Shown here: positions 34,415 through 46,744 of the stretch, in pieces | How positions within the stretch are numbered: the stretch's first letter is position 1 | How the letters are laid out: every line of letters starts with the position of its first letter | Assembly: GCA_003956705.1 (NCBI GenBank) | Contig: QZCP01000049.1 | Span: 8,334 to 72,333, forward strand | Source: Brevipalpus yothersi | Taxonomy: Eukaryota; Arthropoda; Arachnida; Trombidiformes; Tenuipalpidae | Direction of reading: 5' to 3' | Length of the DNA stretch: 64,000 nt | Program-made: the position numbers and the translations under genes | The notes under the pieces: generated by a model | Told to the model about the DNA's origin: nothing | Database searches by the model: none | What the model saw: only the letters and a program-made list of their open reading frames with translations

Positions 34415-37377
34415 TTAGCAGGAAGTATCATTTTGATTTACAATTGAACTCATTTCATTAACATTGAATAGAAAACGTACAGTAGGTCTACCATGAGCGC
34501 AAACCCATGGATTTTTTAGCTTTGGCATATTGTTCAAGATGGCTCTCATCCGTTTCATATCTAGAGGATCATTAATTCGAACAGATTTGTGGCAAGCTCG
34601 AGTTGCTAGGACTTTAATAACTCTTTCCGGCCGGTAATTCCAGCAACTTCCACCAGTTTCTTCCATTTTGGCGAGTACTTCTTCGATTTCAGTTTGTCCG
34701 AGAATGGTTTCCTGACTTGCCGGAACCCTAGCAATCGAGAATCGCCTACCAGCAGGAGCGAATTCATCGTAATCGAATTTGTATCCCATTTTTTCGAAAG
34801 TAGACATATGAGTGTGGAGGATAGATTCTTGATAACAAGGTAGAGTAATTGGAACAGGTTTGAAGAGGCGTTGACTTTCGAAAACTGTGTTTTCGAGTAG
34901 ATCTTCAAAATTGTAACGCTCATCAGAAGCGTGCTGATCAATTATGAACACATCATCACCCAGCTGTGTGATTATGAAAGCTCTATTGAATTGGCCGAGA
35001 ATTCTCATTTCGTTGAAAGCTTCTTTTTTCAATTCTTTTTTGAGCTCTTTTTCTGCCTCCACTTGATCCTCTTGGTCAATGGGAGTGAAAAATCTTGACA
35101 ATTTCGGCTTACTCTCTTCATTGATCTTCTCCCAGTAGGAAGCATATTCGTCCTCTTTGAACGTAAAGTTCATTTCCATTTCAATTCGTCCGTCAACTTC
35201 ATCTTCAGACGATTCATATTTTCGCTTATTTTCACTTACAGACGAAGACACTGGAGAATCAGTCCGAGAGGAGTTCATTTCCGTCAAATCATTGGAACCA
35301 GGAGGAGAGCTCGAACTTCTCCTTGATTCAGGAAAAAATGATGGCCTAGGATTAGCACTGGGACTGACTCTGGTAATCTGAGTTTGAAAACGATCAGAAG
35401 GCAAATCATCCATGGCCGAATCAGTTCTAGATGTTCGAGCATTTGTCCTGGTTTCCTCCTTATCTAGATTATCTATAATATCATTGAGCATGTCGTCCGT
35501 AACATCTCCATCAAAATCAGGTTCCATATTGAGAGAATCACTGTTTGAGGGTCTATCTTGATGAGAGATTGGCTCAGCAGTGTGAAAACTTGATTCAGAG
35601 TCATTACTTGGCGGAGAATGTCGGGATCTGGATGAAGATAAAAATTCAGAGATTGACTGTTGAGATTCATTAGCTCCGCTTTTACGACCCTTTGAGAACG
35701 CAAACCTCGACAACAGACTAGATGTTGCCTCTCTCGATCGACTTCTTCTCGGTTCTGATGATAATGATGATTTCTTTCTTGGAAAACGAGTTCCAGGTAG
35801 AAAAACGATGTCTGTCACATCTACCGCTCCCAAAGCTGCTGCTCGCTCTGATTCATCACTAGAATTCCTAGAATTACTTTCTCTCCGCGGTGGATTGAAA
35901 ATTCCAACGCCATGAGAATCTATGATTTCTGTATCATCTTCATCCATTTCTGAATCGAAACGTCCGATTGATTGGGCATGATTATCTATACTAGTATTGA
36001 AAGGACCCGATCGGTCAGGTGAGTTAACAATGTGGGTATCACATGGTGAATTGCATCTTACTCTACTTTGAGTGAGCGTTTGAATGCTTCGAAGTTTCTC
36101 CTCTATGCTCATCGGTTCATTTTCATTTGATTGATTTGAATCACGCTCAGAGAGAGGTTGAGTACTTGGTCTCTGAGATGGAAAAGAATCTAGATGAAGG
36201 TCTATGGTAGCAAACATATGTAGTAAGGAAGTTTTGATGATAGCCAACACAAGCTTTTCCTTTGGTAATGATATGGTTCGCTTATCTGGATTCAAGGTGA
36301 GATCAATTTCATACTTTCCCATATCAATGAACAGTAGAACAAATGGATGAACCATATTATTTGCGTCTTTATATAGTGAAATGATAAGTTTTTCCATTGG
36401 AGGGTAGAGAACTGGCCTTTGATTAATGAAAAAGTATGCCTTTCGAAGTTTTGATGGTGTCTTATCACTGTGAGAAACGTAACCAGAGATTTCGATTTCT
36501 TTTTCATCACTTTTAAAAGTGTTTTCCAGTTTATACTCTTCAGCAACTGCTTCACTTATGGGGCACTGAATAAAAGATTGAATTGCTTTCATTTGCCGGC
36601 ATCCAAGAAGCTGGACAATATTATCTCTAATCGTTTTGGGTTCGATATTTAGAAGCTCATTTTTACGACCATTGACAGTGTTGGTAACTATCAGTCGAAG
36701 GTTTGTGTAACCCAGGGCATAAGGATAAATGTACTGCATCATTTCATTGAAATTACGTCCACAAGAATCTTCAAATTCTTTTCGTCTCACAGGATAGTTC
36801 GAGAATAAATTTTTGATACGAACTGTTGTACCTTCTGGTCTAGCAATGGGCCTTTGACTGGTAAGAATTCCTGATGAATCAAAAGTCAATTCATGGCCAG
36901 TATTTGATAACTTGTGGCGAGTGATGATGACCAGCTCACCAAATTGTGCAATTGATGATAGTGCTTCTCCTCTGTAAAGAAAGATATGCTTATGAGTATA
37001 AAATCCCAGGAAATCTATTGTCTCACTACTTACCTAAATCCAAAACTTTTGATTCGACTTAGTTCATGAATTGATTGTAATTTCGATGTATAATGAGCCA
37101 GAGCCAAAGAAGCGAAATTGTTTTCCTCAATTCCTTCACCATTATCATTCACCTCAATCAACTCTTTACCATGTTCCTTGAAACGTACATCAATTGAGGT
37201 GGCATTTGCATCAATTGAATTTTCAATCAACTCCTTAACCACATTGGAAAGTGTAGGAATTATCTGTCCAGCAGCAATCTTTTTGACAATATCTTTCGAC
37301 AAACGTTGAATATTGCTTTTATGTTTATCTGGATCACTTCCATAAGATTGATCATCACTAAGATTGGCTTCTTGCAT
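34415..37377 (-). CDS. PMS2: DNA mismatch repair endonuclease PMS2, 2 exons
   Basis: Exons 37377-37034 and 36971-34415 total 2,901 bp and 966 aa (human 862). The N-terminal GHKL ATPase has KIAAGQIIPTLSNVVKELIE with the ENSIDA motif, DNGEGI and KSFGFRGEALSSIA, the last restored by the splice. The transducer part includes INQRPVLYPPMEKLI and LTLNPDKRTISLPK. A long Ser/Glu-rich linker (residues about 370-720) carries basic RSRSRE and RFPRKKS stretches. The C-terminal endonuclease has the metal-site motif DQHASDERYNFE (about residue 788), ACHKSVRIND and CAHGRPTVRFL (about 940; usual form CPHGRPT). PMS2 pairs with MLH1 as MutL-alpha and nicks DNA in mismatch repair. All catalytic motif residues that I can check are retained. 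Confidence 0.95.
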
Positions 37378-38906
37378 TCTTTCAAACGAACACAATATCT
37401 GACACACAAACACACACAGAGAGACAAGATGTAAAATTTGATCGAATCACTAAAATGAAATGCAAAAATAATTGATTAAACTAATTGTAATTAGAACAGT
37501 TGTGGAGAAAAGTTTCCACAGATAAAAGCTTATTGTCAATGAAAAGGTAAACAAATCGGTAACTTTTTTTGGCGGCAAAAGTGATTCAAAAAAAGAAGCT
37601 TGAACAGCTTGCCAAAGAAGTCAAACTTTTATGATAAAAGTTTTATCACCTCATCAATTGAACGAACCACATAAATACTGCAAAAATAATAATGTGTCAA
37701 AGAAAATTGGATCACAGATTAGACTAATCTGTGAATTGGAGAAACAAACTTCAGAATGTTTATTTGTGTTATATTCATTATCATTATTATGATTTTATTC
37801 ATTTTTATTTGAATGATATTAGGGTTGGCAGATAAGTTTTTAGACTTGGTATGATAGGATTGTGGTAGAGTTTTGATTTTTGGTGTGCTAACAGAGAAAA
37901 TATTCAAATGAAGAATAAAAAAGAGAGAAAAATCGAAAATCATGAGTAGAAAAAAAAGTTAGACTAGTTAAATCAGATCTATTTTTGAGAAAAATCGATA
38001 AATACCCATCAAAAAATGGCTCGACTGACAATTGTGAGTTGAAATACTCTTTAGTACACACACCCACAAACAAAATCCTAAACCTAGGAGAGTTTTCAGA
38101 CTCATTTTCGGTTGAAAAACTTCTGGCTTCATTGGTTAGTGGTTTTTTATCTTCTCGATTCCTTGAAGATTTTGAATGTATTCATGGATTATTTTGAAGA
38201 TTTTTCAAATACATGTATATGCGTCGATAGGATTGTACAGAATCCTAAACTGATCAGAAATTCTGATCAGAGGAAAAGATCCTTGTTAAAGTCAATAATT
38301 TGGCTGGAAGAATATCTCATCCCTAAGTCCGTTGAAAATCCGTTTACCATATTTACATAAGAGGAATGAAAGAATTCTTAGGAAAAAAGATGGTCTCTTT
38401 GGAAAACCCATTTTATAATCACTCTCCAGCATTTTTCAGGCAAAATTTTACCAGATCCCAAGAATTTGAGCTCTCAACTTGAGACCATATACAACCAACC
38501 TATACATTTCATCCTCAGTATGCAAGAAACCGGATGATGTCCACTACCAAATGGTCAAGCAAATCCTCTTCCTCTCTCTAGCCCTCCATATATCCCTCTT
38601 TCCTCTTATCTATCCGGCGCCATTGGCCTTAAGAACAAAGAATTCGACCTTCTGGCCCTATTAGACAAAGAGCATTCAGAGTATACAGAGTATACAGAGC
38701 ATATAGCATCTGCATGTCACACACACACACACACACACTCCACAGACCTTGCAAGCAAAAGCTGCAAGACTACAGTCCGATGGACTATCAGTACTAGTAG
38801 TAGTAGTAGTAGCAGTAGGGTTGGCCCACCCCACACATAGGCCTCAGTCAGGAGTTTTTATGGCCCCGAAAATATTTACTCTCTCTCTCGGACCAGCCCG
38901 AAGACG

Positions 38907-38950
<44 letters not shown>

Positions 38951-39381
38951 GAGCGAGAGAGAGAGAAAGAGATAGGCTCAGCGATCCTTGCAATTCGTGA
39001 GCGTAAATACTTTTCAAGTTGAGAATTTTCAACGGACCAAGTCCAAAAAAAAGTTGTACTTGCAAGGAACAACTTTTGAAGCTTACATTACGTTGTGAGC
39101 CTTTGAGCTAGGCTTTTTCTTTGTTGCTCAAATTTCTATTTCGCAAAGCGACCTCTACAACTCACACATCAAGCTTTTATAAGCTCACTTCCGTTTGAAT
39201 ACAAGGAAAGGAAGAAGAAAGAGAAGAATTTATTTTCCATTCTCAAATCTTGAGGATATCTCAAATTCTCAAATTCCTTTGTGGTATATTTTGTTTGTGT
39301 GTTGATTGTTTCATTAATATTGATTCCAAATGGAACAATAAATTGATTTTCCACATTGTGTGAGCTAATTTGGTGAAAAAA
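37378..39381. other. Divergent PMS2/IAP intergenic region
   Basis: About 2 kb between two divergent genes. It holds a CA run (38,719-38,739), a short AGT repeat near 38,794-38,815 and an interrupted GA run (38,908-38,971). The segment 38,440-38,870 is locally more GC-rich than its surroundings, but I see no gene, tRNA or element there. Confidence 0.5.
38908..38971. repeat. Interrupted (GA)n microsatellite
   Basis: GA units broken by AAAG and GCGAG variants, so an older repeat than the pure runs elsewhere in the window. Confidence 0.9.
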
Positions 39382-40692
39382 ATGGATTCAACAACATCAA
39401 ATACCACAACAACTACAACACCCTTGAGTGATAATAATGATCGAGGCTTTGACGTTTGTGGCATTTACAGAACTCCCTATCATCCGCGTGAAGAACATGA
39501 ACAGTGGCCTAAGATCGAAGAAGATTCCCAACGTGGTACATTGATTCTTCACTATCCGAATGGTGTCAAAAAACACTATGCCCGAGTACCACGAATCCAT
39601 CGTGCTCCTGCTTTTCCTGACTACGTATCGTGTTCCGCTCGCTTAGAGTCATTCAGAAAGCTTTCATGGCCTAAAAATCATCCTCTCAAGCCTGAAGCTC
39701 TTGCTGATGCTGGCTTCTTCTATCGAGGTAGGTCAAATGAGTATATTGGTGAGAAAAATTTTCTCAATCGATTTTTCTCCCCCTCCCATGATGATGATCT
39801 TACTCCAGGTAAAGGTGATGAGACACACTGCTTCTACTGTTCAGCTGGCTTACGAGAATGGACTAAAGACGATGATCCATGGGTTGAACATGCGAAACAT
39901 TTGCCCGATTGCTCATTTTTGGTCATGGTAAAGGGTGAAGATTTCGTTCAAAGCTGTCAGGCCATGAAGAATGTCCAAGTTGTTCAGCCACGAGCCGAGA
40001 GTCTGCCTGAAAATTCACCAGAGAATTTGCTAGACACTACTCCACCCCCCGAAGAAGTGAACCAGCAACAACAGCTGCATCAGCAACAACAACAACAAGA
40101 GCAGCAGCAGCAACAGCAGACTGTAAATTCTTGTGAAAGGAAACCTGATCATTCGCGAACACCCAACACCAACGCTGTTCAGCAAGTTTCCTCACAGCAG
40201 TCCATTGAAGATTCTCCATCTTCTCCATCCCCTCCTCCTACTCCTGATGTCGAGCAACCTGAAAATCTCGTAGCTTCGCCCACATCAATCGCCTCTTCAT
40301 TGCCTCCATCACCTCCTGAATCGGCTCCTGCCTCACCATCACCATCCGAAGAAGTAGCATCGACCTCATCATCATCATCATCATCATCTGACGAGTCATT
40401 GGATCCTCCAGAAACTCCTAGTCCTTCTACTACCTCTACTGAGAAGACTTCTAGTGATAAACTTGAAGAGAAATCAGAGGAATCGAAAAAAATCGAACAA
40501 TTATCATCACCATCCCCTCCACCATGTCACAAATCTACCAACCATTGTTTAATATGTTTAATCGAAGATGTAAAATTACTTTTCATACCTTGCGGTCATG
40601 CTGTTACCTGTGTGAGATGTGGTCACGCTGTTGATGATTGTATTGTTTGCCGAAGGCCAATCGCTGCCTTGAACAAGCTTCATCTTCCGTGA
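39382..40692 (+). CDS. Inhibitor of apoptosis protein, one BIR plus RING, with an in-frame intron
   Basis: The spliced model is 39382-39727 plus 39809-40692, giving 1,230 bp and 409 aa. The BIR domain starts DYVSCSARLESFRKLSWP and, after splicing, reads GFFYRGKGDETHCFYCSAGL with zinc ligands C-x2-C-x16-H-x6-C (HAKHLPDC). The linker is Gln-, Pro- and Ser-rich with a CAG/CAA-coded polyQ. The C-terminal RING reads CLICLIEDVKLLFIPCGHAV then CVRCGHAV...CIVC. Such IAPs bind caspases or IAP antagonists through the BIR and ubiquitinate them through the RING. The 81-bp intron (39728-39808) has GT-AG ends, no stop and a length divisible by three, so unspliced RNA would code for 27 extra residues inside the BIR fold. 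Confidence 0.9.
   Translation: MDSTTSNTTTTTTPLSDNNDRGFDVCGIYRTPYHPREEHEQWPKIEEDSQRGTLILHYPNGVKKHYARVPRIHRAPAFPDYVSCSARLESFRKLSWPKNHPLKPEALADAGFFYRGRSNEYIGEKNFLNRFFSPSHDDDLTPGKGDETHCFYCSAGLREWTKDDDPWVEHAKHLPDCSFLVMVKGEDFVQSCQAMKNVQVVQPRAESLPENSPENLLDTTPPPEEVNQQQQLHQQQQQQEQQQQQQTVNSCERKPDHSRTPNTNAVQQVSSQQSIEDSPSSPSPPPTPDVEQPENLVASPTSIASSLPPSPPESAPASPSPSEEVASTSSSSSSSSDESLDPPETPSPSTTSTEKTSSDKLEEKSEESKKIEQLSSPSPPPCHKSTNHCLICLIEDVKLLFIPCGHAVTCVRCGHAVDDCIVCRRPIAALNKLHLP
39728..39808 (+). other. 81-bp in-frame intron (exitron-like) in the IAP BIR domain
   Basis: Ends are GTAGGT and TTACTCCAG. Removing it joins CGA-G to GT-AAA and restores the standard GFFYxGKGD...CFYC BIR wording; keeping it leaves the frame open. 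Confidence 0.8.
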
Positions 40693-42205
40693 TCGGATAA
40701 TTTGGTGGGTAAATTGACCAAAAGGAATTGTTTTTATGTTTGAATTCTCTAATTTCATCATTTTATTCCTTTTAAATATACTTTTTTACTCCCCCTCAGA
40801 TCATCGTATCTCTTCTCTTGTCTCATCGCGTTCAACCAATTAGGCTCAATTGTCCTCATGTTTTCATCTCACTCAAAATACTATCTCATCATCGGCTCCC
40901 AAACTTTGATGACGAATAAGAAGAAGCGTTTTGTTGACTAAACGGAAGCATTTATGTTATCTAATCAAAATTTGAGACTCTCATCAAGAGAGATCTCAAG
41001 GAATGGAAAGTTTCCATCCAACTTCATCTGGTCAAAGCAAAGTTAGAGTAGCTTAACTTTAGTTGATGAATCTCAAGCAACTTTATCTTTATCAGTCACC
41101 TATTGGAGATCAAGAGTACAGATCTATCAACTTGAATACTGGCCAGGATAGTTTTAAGACATTCGCAACTTACCCTGTTGTAGCCGTGAGGTGAAAGAGG
41201 AAATTACAAGAAAACAAAAACATAAGCTACACATTTAACGGTAGACACCATTCATTTACACAGATCAAGGGATCACTATAATACTTACATCTTGACACAG
41301 GTAATAGGAATGCCGTTACAATTTTCTCGAATGCAAGTGGTCGTGAAAGAGTTTCTAGTTTCCAACCGGATGTTAATTATCCAATTTTGATCGGTGTTCG
41401 AGGATACAACCCATTAGCGATGTTCTGCACCACCATTGGGCTTGAGAAATGAGCCGAAAATGATAATTTTTGCTCTGAGTATGCTAATCATATTCACCAT
41501 ACTTACCACTTCCTCTCATGGCCACGCCAAGCGATTCAATTTAGAGACTTTAGCATTAGAATTTGCTCTGGAAAAGAGTCTGAAAAGTAAGCATAACTCA
41601 CAGTGATCTAGTCTCACAAAGTTTGTCATCTGAGTCTTATTATGGTAAACTTGAAATATTTTTGCTAAATAAACTTTACATTGACCTGAATCATCTTTTC
41701 CGTCCATTGGTTCATACTTTTCATTTGATGATTCAATATTATCAGCTTTATCATCATAAGCTGTACGAGTAACACAGACAAATTCCTTGAGTTATTTGGT
41801 GACAGTTTTCTTCTATTGATAATATGAATAAAGTTTCAAAAGATGACCTTCAAGTTAGAGAAAAAAAATGCAAAATTTTATTCACCAATAACAGCAACGA
41901 TTGTCCAATTTTATTCACAAAAAGATGTCAAAAAAATACTTTTCCCCTTGAAACTGTTGTATATGGGCTATCCTAACTCATGTCAAAAGTTTTCCCATAC
42001 ATTCTCTTCTCCACTTCATCATGAGTGAATGGAGAAGAAGAAGGAAAAAAATTTTTTCACCGTCTACTGACATTATTATCATGATCTGAAAATATATGTA
42101 TATATATGTATCACAAGGAATGTCTCTGGGAAAAATAACTTGTCCAAGGGCAGATGCGCATAAATTGTTCTTCTCTCAGTTCCATATTCTCCATCCTCTG
42201 GTCTT

Positions 42206-42258
<53 letters not shown>
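40693..42258. other. IAP 3' flank and unassigned sequence
   Basis: About 1.6 kb. Most is featureless. On the minus strand between about 41,785 and 41,516 a frame stays open for about 90 codons and includes EFVCVTRTAYDDKADN; another exon-like stretch ends at about 41,288 in a strong donor (AAGAT-GTAAGT) after FTTTCIRENCNGIPITC. These may be exons of an unrecognised minus-strand gene, but I cannot join them into one frame. The end is a (CT)n run, 42,212-42,258, leading into the gap. Confidence 0.3.
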
Positions 42259-42735
42259 NNNNNNNNNNNNNNNNNNNNNNNNNNNNNNNNNNNNNNNNNN
42301 NNNNNNNNNNNNNNNNNNNNNNNNNNNNNNNNNNNNNNNNNNNNNNNNNNNNNNNNNNNNNNNNNNNNNNNNNNNNNNNNNNNNNNNNNNNNNNNNNNNN
42401 NNNNNNNNNNNNNNNNNNNNNNNNNNNNNNNNNNNNNNNNNNNNNNNNNNNNNNNNNNNNNNNNNNNNNNNNNNNNNNNNNNNNNNNNNNNNNNNNNNNN
42501 NNNNNNNNNNNNNNNNNNNNNNNNNNNNNNNNNNNNNNNNNNNNNNNNNNNNNNNNNNNNNNNNNNNNNNNNNNNNNNNNNNNNNNNNNNNNNNNNNNNN
42601 NNNNNNNNNNNNNNNNNNNNNNNNNNNNNNNNNNNNNNNNNNNNNNNNNNNNNNNNNNNNNNNNNNNNNNNNNNNNNNNNNNNNNNNNNNNNNNNNNNNN
42701 NNNNNNNNNNNNNNNNNNNNNNNNNNNNNNNNNNN
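42259..42735. other. Assembly gap (477 N)
   Basis: An unbroken run of N that starts directly in a CT microsatellite. Frames drawn across it are meaningless. Confidence 1.
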
Positions 42736-43095
42736 TCCTTTTCGATTTTCACTTCTCGATAGATGCGTGGTAGTCAGAATGCTGAGAGAATGGTTCATGG
42801 AATGTGATCCCCTCGAATAGCTACCGAAGTGAGATGGATTACTGTGTATACTTCCCAACAGAAAAGGGTCTGAAAAGTCTTCCGTGACCAGATTTTTTGT
42901 GTGTGCGTACCACTCAAGGGATTGAAATAAATAAATATATTGAAATATGTACTTCAATTTTTGTTCACATGTGATTGATTCATCAGCATTTATAGTATCG
43001 TTCGACTGAGGACGTGATAAAAGTTTGACCATGTTTATTTATATCCATTAATTGTTCCGGTATTATCAACCCAACGAACGACAACGATCATCATC

Positions 43096-43839
43096 ATGAT
43101 AACTGGAGGAGGGCTTAATGATTCTTCTTCTCCAAAATATTCCCTACATTTATTAACCAATTTTGAGTGCCAAAATTTTCGGCCACATATTCGATCCACT
43201 AGTATCAGTGCTTCCTTACGAAAATTTTCTCCACTCCATCATCACCATCCACATCTGTTTAATATAATTGTTGTTATAATTCTCCTTCTATGTGTATGGT
43301 CTGCTGATGGGGCACCAAGGCGAAAATCAACCATACAAATTGGTAATCGAAAATCTACCGATCAATTTCCTTCATTCCCTTTCCAGCCCACTGTATCGTC
43401 TTTCCTTGAGAATGATATGAAATTTCGTTGTAATAATAGTGGCTTCAGTTCATCCGAAGTGTCACCTCATCTTCGACAAAATTTAACTTTTGGCCTTCTA
43501 TTTCCATTCACCCACATCGAAGGTCTCAAGCGTTCATTTGATAATACTGTTGTTAATGCTATAAAGCATTTTAAAAAGCATCAGTGTAAAATTTTTGATC
43601 ATTTCAATTTGAGGCCATTTCGTATTGATGCCTCTATGCGTCCCAATCCCAGTGAAATAATATCACAATTATGTGAAATATTGCTACCAGAACGTATTGT
43701 GACTTTAATGTTTTTCACTTTCGCGGAAACCGAAAGTTATACCGGTAATCCAGTGTATCAGCAATACCTGTTGCAGTTAGTCTCCTATTTAGGAATACCT
43801 GTGATCGCATGGAATCCAGATAATATGGTTTTAACTAAG
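43096..43839 (+). CDS. First coding exon of an ionotropic glutamate receptor, NMDA type 2-like (partial)
   Basis: One exon encodes 248 residues and ends in a strong donor (AAG-GTAAGA) with phase 0. A hydrophobic segment (FNIIVVIILLLCVWSADG) at about residues 56-73 is a late signal peptide or anchor. The following part reads as the start of an amino-terminal domain: NLTFGLLFPFTHIEGLKRSF, NPSEIISQLCEILLPERIVT, LQLVSYLGIPVIAWNPDNM. The last block resembles arthropod Nmdar2-type receptors, where a LGIPVIAWNADN sequence is typical. The rest of the ligand-binding and channel domains is not found downstream in this window, so either the next intron is longer than 20 kb or the gene is truncated. Subunit assignment is moderate. 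Confidence 0.65.
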
Positions 43840-45674
43840 GTAAGAATTTCACAGTTTTTCTCTCTCTCTTTTTCTTTCCTTCTTCCGTCCATTACAGTTT
43901 TATGTTCTTGACTGCATACCTTTCAATAATGTTGGGAACAAAATTCTTTTCTGGATAATTTTGTGAAAGAACTGACAATGGCAGGTCATGATCGGTGGAA
44001 AAGGAAAAGTTGTCGAAATTTTTGGCAACTATTCCCCCTAACTAAATGGTATCATACAGTTCATTACCCAGATAGAGTGCCATATCTAAAGCAATCAAAA
44101 TAATCACCATGTCATTCATATGGACAGTTGAAATAATTGCTCTTTACTCATATACTCTTGAACTCAATTCACCAAAAGAGAAAAAGAGAAGAAAAGTAAT
44201 TTCTTTCTTTCTCTTTCTCTTTCTCTATTCTTGTCATACATACAATAGCATTCTCTTGCTTTTGATCGGTCAATCAATTATCTGAGTCTAGTTTCATATT
44301 TTTTTTCATCAGATATTTTTCATCTTATTTAGTTGCTATATTTTCTTCAAGAATTGTGTGTGTGTATGTGCACGAATGCAAGATGTATACAGTTTCCTGA
44401 AGATAGAGTGGCTCTAGAAAGCCTGTCACTCAATGAAATTAAGAATCATTAGCGCTCCTTTGGGTGGAGAGAGAGGGAAAAAGTGGAGAAGAATATCTTA
44501 CAGATGAATTCTTTTTCCATGCTGGCAGGTCTCCATGGAATTGTAAAAAGATAAAGAATATCTTCTTCATAATGTTTTTGAGCCATGAACATGAACAGCT
44601 GAGAAAAGTTAAGTAGCTCAACAATCGATTGGAAGGAGTATCAAGTTTTCATTTTGTTTACCACTTTCTATACATATTATCAGCACAATATTGCAATTTC
44701 TATTTTGGGACACAAATTTTTCAATACATTATAAATTCATTGTGATCAAAGTTTAGTAATGGCATATTCATCATTATCAAGCAAGCTAAATAAACTCATA
44801 ATCAATCCAATAAAATTTCAATTGTATCAAAAGCTCTCAAATGTTTTAGTTGTAATCCGAAATGACTAACTCAATTTGTTTTGATCCATTAGACTTGAAA
44901 AATTTTCTTCGAAAATTCTTCCTTCTTATCTTTTTTTTCTTATTTTCCTCTCCTGACAACTCTTCTCTAAACTTATTTCATTAATTAGACTTAATTCCCC
45001 TTTCAATTGAACCTCTTGAATATTACTATTTTTCAACTCTTCTACTCCCCTCTCTTTTTACTTACTTAAATGCATAGTTGCATTTTTAATTTTAAGCTTT
45101 TTTCTTTCTCTCTCTTTTGCATGAATTCCTACTGAGATCTCCACTGTATTCATTTACATTCAATTTTATCTATCCAAATATTCCTTTAATTTGCTACTTG
45201 TTGATTATATTTCATTGGAATTCACTGAATCAAAGCATTAGCATGGTAATGTAAGGGAGAGAGAGAAAGATACTGACTAGTACACGTTATTTGAGTTAGA
45301 TTGATTCTGTGATTTGCTGCTTGTCCTGTATTGCAATACTTTCTCGCTCTCCATTCCACCAGAACTCATTTTATCTTCAATTCCTCGATTTTCATTTCTT
45401 CTCTCTCTCTCTATTTCCCATATACACTTTATTTGATGGTGACTCGTTTTTGCCTCTGGAGATTTGGAAGTTACCAAAGTGGAAGTAGATTTTAATTCCC
45501 TATCTCCAGGGAAATCAAAAGGACGTCGATTTGAGGTGGAATTTATGGTGATGCAATGGTGATTTGATAGTTTTGCTAACGGTATTTATCCGAGATGCGT
45601 GTGTGTCTGTGATGTGATGTGATGTGATTTATAGACATTCTTTCATCCACTTGAGCCACTGGAGAGCATATAGA

Positions 45675-45677
<3 letters not shown>

Positions 45678-45737
<60 letters not shown>
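45678..45737. repeat. (GA)n microsatellite
   Basis: About 30 pure GA units. Confidence 0.95.
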
Positions 45738-45740
<3 letters not shown>

Positions 45741-46675
45741 ATGAGATTGATCCCATCAAGATGATGATCAAGGTTGATGATTTTCACTGTATATGTGTGT
45801 AGAGGTATCATGTTGCTGATATAAGTTGGAAAAGAGGGAGAATAGAAAAAAAGTCATCAATATTCACTGTTTCAATTATACATGATGGAAGTTGATTTTT
45901 CCACTAAAATAGTTACAAAAATCAACTGAATGAACAAATAATCTTAGCTACTCGGCATACCTTGACGGCTGGTATATGTGTGTGTTTAATAAAAAATTTA
46001 TCAGATAGGCTCTCAATGAAGCTTAACTCTTATTCCTTTTTCTTTTTCCATCTCTACTATGTACAAGGATTTCTGCCTACTTCTTCGGATTGAGCCCCAT
46101 GATCATCGATACTTATTTGGAGGCTTTTCAATTATAGTGTATATATATAACTGGAATCTTTCATCAAATTCATTCATCTTTTTATCTTATTTTCTTCCTC
46201 TACTCGGTAATTGTTCTCTCAAACCCCTGAAGTCATTTATCATTCATTGCTTTGGCTCAATCTGTGAGATTCATCATCAGTATCAGGCAATTTTCTCACT
46301 TCTTGTTATAGAAAGGTGAAAAAGAGAAAGAGAAAAAAAATTATCAACTAGCAATTCAAACTTACAGGAACTTACAAGTTAGAATTTACTCCACTCGAGT
46401 GAAGAAGAAGAAGAGAGGAAAAAGATAAATTTATCTCAAATTGTATGATAAATATCCGGAAGGTCTTTACTCTTGTTCTTTATTGTATTTCCTATTTTCC
46501 AATTCAAAGTTTGTACCGATTTAGGGTTCCTTGAGGGATATTGTCAGAATGAAATGAATTTTTCACGCTAAACTTTTTTCATTCAATGAAAAATCTTTCC
46601 ATCTAAAGTGAATATTGAATACTGAAACAAAGTTGTCACTTATTTTCGAATATAGTTTTCAAAATTATTTCTCAA

Positions 46676-46680
<5 letters not shown>

Positions 46681-46742
<62 letters not shown>

Positions 46743-46744
46743 CC
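46681..46744. repeat. (CT)n / (CTTT)n compound microsatellite
   Basis: CT units that pass into TTTC tetramers towards the right end. Confidence 0.9.

Noticed and set aside
38440..38870. Locally GC-richer stretch considered for tRNA genes or a transposon
   Set aside because: No cloverleaf, A/B box pair, terminal repeats or coding frame could be found by eye.
39728..39808. Uninterrupted 437-codon IAP frame without an intron
   Set aside because: The extra 27 residues interrupt the conserved BIR wording and are bounded by good splice sites, so the spliced model is preferred; retention is kept as a finding.
42079..43032. Long frames crossing the N gap on both strands
   Set aside because: They run through 477 unknown bases and a CT microsatellite, so they have no coding value.
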